DNA from: Pseudomonas viridiflava
GTDB lineage: Bacteria > Pseudomonadota > Gammaproteobacteria > Pseudomonadales > Pseudomonadaceae
Assembly: GCF_900573885.1 (NCBI RefSeq)
Contig: NZ_UPSE01000346.1
Coordinates: forward strand, 124,001 to 188,000
Length of the DNA stretch: 64,000 bases
Direction: 5' to 3'
The notes under the pieces: generated by a model
Told to the model about the DNA's origin: nothing
The model's input: only the letters and a program-made list of their open reading frames with translations
Databases searched by the model: none
Shown: positions 57,980 to 64,000 of the stretch, piece by piece
Numbering within the stretch: position 1 is the stretch's first letter
How the letters are laid out: each line of letters opens with the position of its first letter
Made by a program: the position numbers and the translations under genes

Positions 57980-58531
57980 GTGCCATTTACCTGGGTCGAT
58001 TGGGCGATCATCGCCGTTATCGCAGTCTCCAGTTTGATCAGTTTGAAACGCGGCTTCGTCAAGGAGGCGCTGTCGCTGGTGACCTGGATCATTGCTGGAG
58101 TCGTTGCCTGGATGTTCGGCGGCGCGCTTTCCCAGCACCTCGTGGATTACATCGACACCCCCTCGGCTCGCGTCATCGCCGGCTGCGCCATTCTGTTCGT
58201 GGCCACATTATTAGTGGGTGCCCTATTTAATTTTCTTATTGGCGAGCTGGTTCGCGTTACCGGACTATCGGGCACCGACCGTGTGCTGGGCATGGTCTTT
58301 GGCGCTGCTCGCGGAGGTTTGCTGGTCGTATTACTGGTCGGGCTGTTGAGCCTTTCCCCGGTCACGCAGGACGCCTGGTGGCAACAATCATCGCTGGTTC
58401 CGCACTTTCTGATCGTGGCGGACTGGTCGAAAAACATGATTCTTACCCTGGCCAGTCAATGGCTGGCCAGCGGTGTAAGTGGGCCGGCAGAACTGTCTTT
58501 TAAAGACGTTTTGCAGCCAAAAGCGCAGTAG
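57980..58531 (+). CDS. cvpA: CvpA family inner-membrane protein
   Basis: A 183-residue protein with four membrane segments, required in E. coli for colicin V production and linked elsewhere to envelope-stress tolerance. Typical features are WVDWAIIAVIAVSSLISLKRGFVKEAL (starting near residue 5) and the later LSGTDRVLGMVFGAARGG. The start is GTG. It is followed by purF after 49 bases, the conserved cvpA-purF pair. Confidence 0.93.
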   Translation: MPFTWVDWAIIAVIAVSSLISLKRGFVKEALSLVTWIIAGVVAWMFGGALSQHLVDYIDTPSARVIAGCAILFVATLLVGALFNFLIGELVRVTGLSGTDRVLGMVFGAARGGLLVVLLVGLLSLSPVTQDAWWQQSSLVPHFLIVADWSKNMILTLASQWLASGVSGPAELSFKDVLQPKAQ

Positions 58532-58580
58532 TTCGCTTCACGTTGTATGAGTTTTTAAACCTAAATAGGGGTTGCGTAGC

Positions 58581-60086
58581 ATGTGTGGCATCGTCGGCAT
58601 CGTCGGTAAGTCAAACGTCAATCAGGCGCTGTATGACGCGCTTACCGTGCTCCAACATCGCGGCCAGGATGCTGCCGGAATCGTGACCAGCCATGACGGC
58701 CGGTTGTATCTGCGCAAAGACAACGGACTGGTGCGCGATGTATTCCACCAGCGTCACATGCAGCGCCTGGTCGGGCACATGGGCATTGGCCACGTGCGCT
58801 ATCCAACGGCGGGCAGTTCCACGTCCGCCGAAGCGCAGCCGTTCTACGTCAACTCGCCGTACGGCATCACCCTGGCTCACAACGGCAACTTGACCAACGT
58901 CGAGCAGCTGGCCAAGGAGATCTACGAGTCTGACCTTCGCCACGTCAACACCAGTTCCGACTCCGAAGTGCTGCTCAACGTGTTCGCCCACGAGCTGGCC
59001 GTTCGCGGCAAGTTGCAGCCGACCGAAGACGACGTGTTCGCCGCCGTCACCGACGTGCACAAGCGCTGCACCGGCGGTTACGCCGTGGTGGCGATGATTA
59101 CCGGCTACGGCATCGTTGGTTTCCGCGACCCTAACGGCATCCGTCCGATCGTATTCGGCCAGCGTCACACCGACGAAGGCGTGGAATACATGATCGCTTC
59201 GGAAAGCGTGTCGCTCGACGTCCTCGGCTTCACCCTGATCCGCGACCTGGCGCCGGGCGAAGCGGTGTACATCACCGAAGAAGGCAAAATTTCTACCCGC
59301 CAGTGCGCGACCAACCCGAAATATGCGCCGTGCATTTTCGAGCACGTATACCTGGCGCGTCCGGATTCGATCATGGACGGCATCTCGGTCTACAAAGCAC
59401 GCCTGCGCATGGGCGAAAAACTGGCTGACAAAATTCTCCGCGAGCGGCCGGATCACGACATCGACGTGGTTATTCCGATTCCGGACACCAGTCGCACCTC
59501 CGCCCTGGAACTGGCGAACCACCTGGGCGTGAAATTCCGCGAAGGCTTCGTCAAGAACCGTTATATCGGCCGCACCTTCATCATGCCGGGCCAGGCGGCG
59601 CGCAAGAAATCTGTCCGCCAGAAGCTCAACGCCATCGAACTCGAGTTCCGTGGCAAGAACGTAATGCTGGTGGATGACTCCATCGTGCGCGGCACCACCT
59701 GCAAGCAGATCATTCAGATGGCCCGCGAAGCCGGGGCTAAGAATGTGTATTTCTGTTCTGCAGCGCCGGCGGTGCGTTACCCGAACGTGTACGGCATCGA
59801 CATGCCGAGCGCCCACGAGCTGATCGCCCACAACCGTTCCACCGAGGAAGTGGCCGAGCTGATTGGCGCGGACTGGCTGGTTTATCAGGACCTCAGCGAC
59901 CTGATCGACGCGGTGGGCGGCGGCAAGGTCAAGATCGACCAGTTCGATTGCGCGGTGTTTGATGGCAAGTACGTCACCGGCGACGTCAACGAGGCGTACC
60001 TGAACAAGATCGAGCAGGCACGCAACGACTCGTCGAAGCTGAAAACCAATGTGGTCAGCGCCATCATCGACCTGTACAACAATTGA
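58581..60086 (+). CDS. purF: Amidophosphoribosyltransferase
   Basis: First committed step of purine synthesis: glutamine plus PRPP to phosphoribosylamine. The start is set so that Met is removed to expose the N-terminal nucleophile Cys (MCGIVGIVG); AGGGG lies upstream. The glutaminase domain has [12 protein letters not shown], and the PRPP loop is [13 protein letters not shown] (about residues 361-373). No long Fe-S propeptide is present, as in E. coli-type enzymes. At 501 residues it is full length. A terminator follows. Confidence 0.97.
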   Translation: MCGIVGIVGKSNVNQALYDALTVLQHRGQDAAGIVTSHDGRLYLRKDNGLVRDVFHQRHMQRLVGHMGIGHVRYPTAGSSTSAEAQPFYVNSPYGITLAHNGNLTNVEQLAKEIYESDLRHVNTSSDSEVLLNVFAHELAVRGKLQPTEDDVFAAVTDVHKRCTGGYAVVAMITGYGIVGFRDPNGIRPIVFGQRHTDEGVEYMIASESVSLDVLGFTLIRDLAPGEAVYITEEGKISTRQCATNPKYAPCIFEHVYLARPDSIMDGISVYKARLRMGEKLADKILRERPDHDIDVVIPIPDTSRTSALELANHLGVKFREGFVKNRYIGRTFIMPGQAARKKSVRQKLNAIELEFRGKNVMLVDDSIVRGTTCKQIIQMAREAGAKNVYFCSAAPAVRYPNVYGIDMPSAHELIAHNRSTEEVAELIGADWLVYQDLSDLIDAVGGGKVKIDQFDCAVFDGKYVTGDVNEAYLNKIEQARNDSSKLKTNVVSAIIDLYNN

Positions 60087-60094
60087 TAAACCCC

Positions 60095-60119
60095 AGCCCG
60101 CGAAAGCGGGCTGAACGTT
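60095..60119 (+). terminator. Terminator after purF
   Basis: The arms AGCCCGC and GCGGGCT with a GAAA tetraloop, followed after GAACG by TTTT. The T-run is displaced, so termination may be partial. Confidence 0.7.
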
Positions 60120-60149
60120 TTAGTGATGCGAAATTGACGGAGAAAGGGC

Positions 60150-61361
60150 ATGACGCAGGAATGGGATGCCGGTCGGCTGGACAGTGACCTTGAAGGCGTA
60201 GGCTTCGACACCCTGGCGGTGCGCGCCGGGCAACACCGTACCCCTGAAGGCGAGCATGGCGAGGCGATGTTTTTCACCTCCAGCTATGTGTTTCGCACTG
60301 CCGCTGACGCCGCCGCGCGCTTCTCCGGCGAAGTGCCGGGCAACGTCTATTCGCGTTACACCAACCCCACCGTGCGCACCTTCGAAGAGCGCCTTGCCGC
60401 GCTGGAAGGGGCCGAGCAGGCGGTCGCCACGGCGTCCGGCATGTCGGCGATCATGGGCGTGGTCATGGCGTTTTGCAGCGCCGGCGACCACGTGCTGGTC
60501 TCGCGCAGTGTGTTTGGTTCAACCATCAGCCTGTTCGAGAAATACCTCAAACGCTTCGGTGTGCAGGTCGACTACGTCGAGCTGACCAACGTCGCCGGCT
60601 GGGGCGAAGCGTGCAAGCCCAACACCAAAATGTTCTTTGTCGAATCACCCTCCAATCCGCTGGCCGAGCTGGTAGATATCGCCGCTCTGGCTGAAGTCGC
60701 CCATGCCCATGGCGCGAAACTGGTGGTGGACAACTGCTTCTGCACGCCTGTGCTGCAAAAGCCGCTGGCGCTTGGCGCCGACGTGGTGGTGCACTCGGCG
60801 ACCAAGTTTATTGACGGCCAGGGTCGTTGCCTGGGCGGCGTGGTGGCCGGTAGTGCCAAGTTGATGGCCGAACTGGTGGGCTTCGTGCGCACCGTTGGCC
60901 CGACCATGAGCCCGTTCAACGCCTGGGTATTCCTCAAAGGCCTGGAAACCCTGCGCATCCGCATGCAGGCCCATTGCGCCAGCGCGCTGCAATTGGCTCA
61001 GTGGCTGGAGCAGCAGCCAGGCATCGAGAAGGTTCACTACGCCGGCCTGCCGAGCCACCCGCAGCATGAACTGGCCAAGCGTCAGCAGCGTGCGTTTGGC
61101 GCGGTGGTGAGCTTTGAGGTGGCAGGCGGCAAAGAGGGCGCCTGGCGCTTTATCGACGCCACGCGTTTGCTCTCGATCACCGCCAACCTGGGCGACAGCA
61201 AATCCACCATCACCCACCCGAGCACCACGTCTCACGGTCGTTTGACGCCGGAAGAGCGTGCTGCTGCAGGCATCCGCGACAGCTTGATCCGCGTTGCCGT
61301 TGGTCTCGAAGAGGTCGACGACATCCAGGCCGATCTGGCCCGCGGCCTCGCCGCGCTGTGA
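60150..61361 (+). CDS. metZ: O-succinylhomoserine sulfhydrylase
   Basis: Direct sulfhydrylation of O-succinylhomoserine to homocysteine with sulfide, the Pseudomonas route to methionine. It is a PLP enzyme of the Cys/Met metabolism family: [20 protein letters not shown] near residue 66, the PLP-stacking region [18 protein letters not shown], and the lysine in [12 protein letters not shown] near residue 219. The 403-residue length fits MetZ. The sulfide comes from CysI, also encoded here. It is followed by an SDR gene after 13 bases. Confidence 0.95.
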   Translation: MTQEWDAGRLDSDLEGVGFDTLAVRAGQHRTPEGEHGEAMFFTSSYVFRTAADAAARFSGEVPGNVYSRYTNPTVRTFEERLAALEGAEQAVATASGMSAIMGVVMAFCSAGDHVLVSRSVFGSTISLFEKYLKRFGVQVDYVELTNVAGWGEACKPNTKMFFVESPSNPLAELVDIAALAEVAHAHGAKLVVDNCFCTPVLQKPLALGADVVVHSATKFIDGQGRCLGGVVAGSAKLMAELVGFVRTVGPTMSPFNAWVFLKGLETLRIRMQAHCASALQLAQWLEQQPGIEKVHYAGLPSHPQHELAKRQQRAFGAVVSFEVAGGKEGAWRFIDATRLLSITANLGDSKSTITHPSTTSHGRLTPEERAAAGIRDSLIRVAVGLEEVDDIQADLARGLAAL

Positions 61362-61374
61362 TCGGGCGTCGCGG

Positions 61375-62154
61375 ATGATTGAGTTGGAAGTGGAACGCCC
61401 GCTGGCCAGCAACGGCAAAGTGGCGTTGGTTACCGGCGCGGCCCGCGGAATTGGTCTGGGCATCGCCGCCTGGCTCATCGCCGAGGGTTGGCAAGTGGTG
61501 TTGGCCGATACCGAGCGTGAACGCGGCGCCAAGGTTGCCAAAGCGCTTGGCGACAACGCCTGGTTTGTGGCCATGGATGTCAGCCAGGAAAGCCAGGTGG
61601 TGGAGGGCGTTGCGCAAGTGCTGGGCCAGTTTGGCCGGCTGGATGCGTTGGTCAACAATGCCGGCCTTGCCGACCCGCACAATCCGCCGCTGGAAAGCCT
61701 CGAGCTGGCTCACTGGAATCGCGTGCTGGCCGTCAATCTGACGGGCCCGCTGCTGTTGGCCAAACACTGCGCGCCCTACCTGCGGGCGCACTACGGCGCC
61801 ATTATCAACGTCACCTCAACCCGCGCCCACCAAGCCGAAGCTGACACCGAAGCGTACTCGGCGAGCAAAGGCGGGCTGCTGGCAGTCACCCGTGCGCTGG
61901 CAATCAGCCTGGGGCCGGACATCCGCGTCAACGCTGTCAGCCCTGGCTGGATTGATTCCCGTGACCCTGCTGAACGTCGTGCCGCGCCACTGAACGACGC
62001 CGACCACGACCAACATCCCGTTGGCCGTGTAGGCACGGTTGAAGACGTGGCAGCGCAGGTGGCCTGGCTGCTGTCGGTGAGCGCCGGGTTCATTACGGGG
62101 CAGGAGTTTGTGGTGGACGGCGGAATGACGCGCAAGATGATTTACGTCGAATAA
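61375..62154 (+). CDS. Short-chain dehydrogenase/reductase
   Basis: A 259-residue classical SDR. The cofactor loop is [12 protein letters not shown] near residue 23, with NNAG near 94, the catalytic Ser in NVTSTRA, and YSASKGG for the Tyr-Lys pair; the family C-terminal [11 protein letters not shown] is present. An Asp in [10 protein letters not shown] at the end of beta-2 suggests NAD preference. Substrate unknown. It is probably co-transcribed with metZ, and an SDR is also found next to metZ in P. aeruginosa (PA3106). The ribosome site is weak. Confidence 0.9.
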   Translation: MIELEVERPLASNGKVALVTGAARGIGLGIAAWLIAEGWQVVLADTERERGAKVAKALGDNAWFVAMDVSQESQVVEGVAQVLGQFGRLDALVNNAGLADPHNPPLESLELAHWNRVLAVNLTGPLLLAKHCAPYLRAHYGAIINVTSTRAHQAEADTEAYSASKGGLLAVTRALAISLGPDIRVNAVSPGWIDSRDPAERRAAPLNDADHDQHPVGRVGTVEDVAAQVAWLLSVSAGFITGQEFVVDGGMTRKMIYVE

Positions 62155-62173
62155 CGTCTGTTGATGATGCTTT

Positions 62174-62239
62174 CGTAGGAGCCAGCTTGCTGGCGAAGCT
62201 CTTCAATAAAAGAGCTTCGCCAGCAAGCTGGCTCCTACA
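62174..62239. repeat. REP pair forming a long perfect hairpin
   Basis: The left arm from GTAGGAGCCAGCTTGCTGG onward (62175-62203) and the right arm (62210-62238) are complementary over 29 bases around a loop CAATAA. This is a third REP class (CAGCAAGCTGG). It is between the convergent SDR and xcpQ genes and may end both transcripts. Confidence 0.93.
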
Positions 62240-62273
62240 AATCGTTCGTTTGCCTACGAGTGATACTGCCTGT

Positions 62274-64000
62274 TTACTGCGGCCGCAGATCAATCGCCGA
62301 ATCGCCCTGACCATCAAACAGCTGCCCCGGCTTCTGCGGAAGAATGCTCGGACGCGCGCTGTCGGCCGCGCCGCCCAATACACGAATGTCGCTGTATTTC
62401 TTGCCAGACAGCGCTGCAAGGCCGGCGCTGTCGCGGATCACGCTCGGTCTGAGGAAGACCATCAAATTGCGCTTGGTATGGGCCTCTTTGGTTGAGCGAA
62501 ACAGCCTGCCCAGCCACGGGATATCGCCTAGCAGCGGCACTTTCGAATCGGTCATGGTCACGTCGTCCTGAATCAGGCCGCCGAGCACAATCACCTGGCC
62601 GTCTTCAGCGAGGATGGTGCTTTTGATCGAGCGCTTATTGGTGATCAAATCCACCGCCTGCGCAGACAGCGTGGCGCTAGGGGCGATGGAAGAGATTTCC
62701 TGTTCGATCTCCAGCCGCAGCGAAGCGCCGTCGTTGATGTGGGGCGTGACCTTGAGGGTGACGCCGATATCCTTGCGTTCGATAGTGGTGAACGGGTTGC
62801 TCGCGCCGTCGGTGGCAGTGGTGTACGAACCGGTCTGGAACGGTACGTTCTGGCCCACCAGAATCTCCGCTTTCTGGTTGTCGAGGGTCAGCAGGCTTGG
62901 TGTCGACAGCAGGTTGCTTTTGCTGTTGGCGGACAGGGCGGTGATCAGCGCGCCGAAGTTCTTGCTGCCAATACCAATGATGGCGCCATCGGGCAGGCTG
63001 GCGGGGGTGGTGTCGTCCTGAATCGCCTGCAACACCGACCCGACGGAAAGCCCGGTGTTGCCAAAGTTGACCCCGCCCACGCCGCCGGTGCTGCCGCGCG
63101 CATCTACGGCCCACTGCACGCCGAGCGCATCAGTGATGTCGCCGGAAATCTCGACAATGGCCGCTTCCACCATCACCTGCGCACGTGGGATGTCGAGCTG
63201 ATGCACGATGTCTTCGAGCATTGCCACGGTGTCTGGCTCGGCCAGCAATACCAGGGCGTTAAGACTTTCATCAGCACGAATCAGGATGTTCTGGGGCTTG
63301 CCGGCGCCGCCTTCAGGCGCGCCACCGGCCGGGTTTTTTATGCCTTCGGAAATTTCGCCAAGCACCGTTGCCAGTGCTTTCGCATCGTTGTGCCGCAGGC
63401 GAATAACGCGCGTGTTGGCGGAACGGCTGCTCGGGGTGTCGAGGGATTTCGCCAGGCCAACCATTCGCGCGCGGGCCGCTGGTGGGCCGATGAGAATCAA
63501 GCGATTGGTGCGTGTGTCGGCAATAACCTGCGTGCCTGCAGCGCCTTTGGCCTGGCCGTGGGAGACACTGGCATTGAGCGCTTCGGCGGCATCGGTCACC
63601 CAGGCGTATTGAAGGTTGACGACGCTGTAATCGTTATTGCTCTTCTGGTCGAGCTGCCGCATCAGGTCTTCGATACGGGCGATGTTGGCGCTGCGGTCGC
63701 TGATAATCAGGGCGTTGGCAGAGGTTACCGCCGCCAGGTGGCCGTACTGCGGAATCAACGGCCGAATCAGCGGAATCAGTTCCGCCACATTGCCGTGCTG
63801 CACCTGAATCAACCGGGTTTCCAGGCGATCCGGCGCCGGCCGGCCTGTGTCGGCGTCCGACTTCGCCTCGGCGTTCGGCACAATGCGCGCCTGATCTCCC
63901 TGCGTGATCACGCTGAAACCGTGCGTGGCCATTACCGACAGAAACAGCTGATAAATCTCGCTAAGCGTTAGCGGTGCTTTGGACACGACATTGACCTGGC
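62274..64000 (-). CDS. xcpQ: Type II secretion secretin, 5' end cut by window edge
   Basis: The outer-membrane secretin (GspD) of the main type II secretion system. The reading frame stays open to the window end (…QVNVVSKAPL), so the N-terminus is missing and the GTG at 63986 is not the start. Visible parts are the N0 domain (SKAPLTLSEIYQLFLSVM), the N1-N3 repeats (VIADTRTNRLILIG and LIRADESLNALVLLA), the secretin core with VPFQTGSY and DIGVTLKVTPHIN, and the membrane motif VPLLGDIPWLGRLFRS. The C-terminal S-domain ends DSAIDLRPQ. Its place after the metZ-SDR pair matches xcpQ (PA3105). Confidence 0.92.
   Translation of the reverse strand, partial: QVNVVSKAPLTLSEIYQLFLSVMATHGFSVITQGDQARIVPNAEAKSDADTGRPAPDRLETRLIQVQHGNVAELIPLIRPLIPQYGHLAAVTSANALIISDRSANIARIEDLMRQLDQKSNNDYSVVNLQYAWVTDAAEALNASVSHGQAKGAAGTQVIADTRTNRLILIGPPAARARMVGLAKSLDTPSSRSANTRVIRLRHNDAKALATVLGEISEGIKNPAGGAPEGGAGKPQNILIRADESLNALVLLAEPDTVAMLEDIVHQLDIPRAQVMVEAAIVEISGDITDALGVQWAVDARGSTGGVGGVNFGNTGLSVGSVLQAIQDDTTPASLPDGAIIGIGSKNFGALITALSANSKSNLLSTPSLLTLDNQKAEILVGQNVPFQTGSYTTATDGASNPFTTIERKDIGVTLKVTPHINDGASLRLEIEQEISSIAPSATLSAQAVDLITNKRSIKSTILAEDGQVIVLGGLIQDDVTMTDSKVPLLGDIPWLGRLFRSTKEAHTKRNLMVFLRPSVIRDSAGLAALSGKKYSDIRVLGGAADSARPSILPQKPGQLFDGQGDSAIDLRPQ

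Noticed and set aside
60087..60149. SAM or homocysteine-responsive riboswitch before metZ
   Set aside because: The gap is 63 bases, mostly the purF terminator, and too short for a known riboswitch.

Overview
The window is chromosomal DNA of a Pseudomonas (GC-rich gammaproteobacterium). Three things support this. The gene blocks match, from memory of the P. aeruginosa PAO1 map and not from a search, the series lpdG-sucC-sucD, cysI-DUF934, nhaB-crotonase-fimL-nudC, LysR/emrA/emrB-gltX-tRNA, ibpA, and the long run leuC to xcpQ. The protein sequences are typically pseudomonad. The gaps carry Pseudomonas-style REP palindromes. There are no rRNA genes, CRISPR arrays, insertion sequences or prophages. 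The first gene (lpdG) and the last (xcpQ) run off the window edges.

Layout. 1-3.7 kb: the TCA genes lpdG (3' part), sucC and sucD, closed by a terminator and followed by three tandem 151-bp copies of a nested palindrome. 4.2-7.8 kb (minus): sulfite reductase cysI with its DUF934 partner, then a pirin and an OsmC-like protein. 7.9-13.2 kb (plus): an exported amidohydrolase, a DUF3859 protein, and a DUF1302 outer-membrane/DUF1329 pair. 13.3-16.7 kb: queD and a nitric-oxide detoxification pair, norR divergent from flavohemoglobin fhp, with three GT-N7-AC sites and a sigma-54-like promoter between them. 16.9-19.2 kb (minus): patatin, alpha/beta hydrolase and DUF5329. 19.5-23.3 kb (minus): a FadL porin, an unrecognised protein and the NhaB antiporter. 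23.5-26.8 kb (plus): dienoyl-CoA isomerase, fimL and nudC. 26.8-33.1 kb: transporters (TSUP, EamA, EmrAB-like) and a LysR regulator.

33.2-35.3 kb: gltX followed by a tandemly duplicated tRNA-Ala(GGC)/tRNA-Glu(TTC) unit. 35.6-42.0 kb: thioesterase, exported small protein, dusC, heat-shock ibpA with a ROSE-type RNA thermometer, and a six-PAS GGDEF-EAL protein. 42.2-50 kb: leucine and aspartate-family synthesis (LysR, leuC, leuD, methyltransferase, leuB, asd and a degenerate asd paralogue). 50-62 kb: fimV, truA, trpF, accD, folC, SPOR protein, cvpA, purF, metZ and an SDR. The window ends with the type II secretion secretin xcpQ on the minus strand.

Most of the window is core metabolism and housekeeping. 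The most interesting structure is non-coding: a hairpin family whose outer arms differ completely between two loci yet stay complementary, inside a fixed frame of short conserved blocks. Other points worth a look are a mosaic segment inside the DUF1302 gene, an aspartate-semialdehyde dehydrogenase paralogue that has lost its catalytic residues, and the presence of both fimL and fimV, two parts of the polar pilus/cAMP signalling pathway. Start sites were chosen from visible Shine-Dalgarno (SD) sequences and family lengths; no database search was run.
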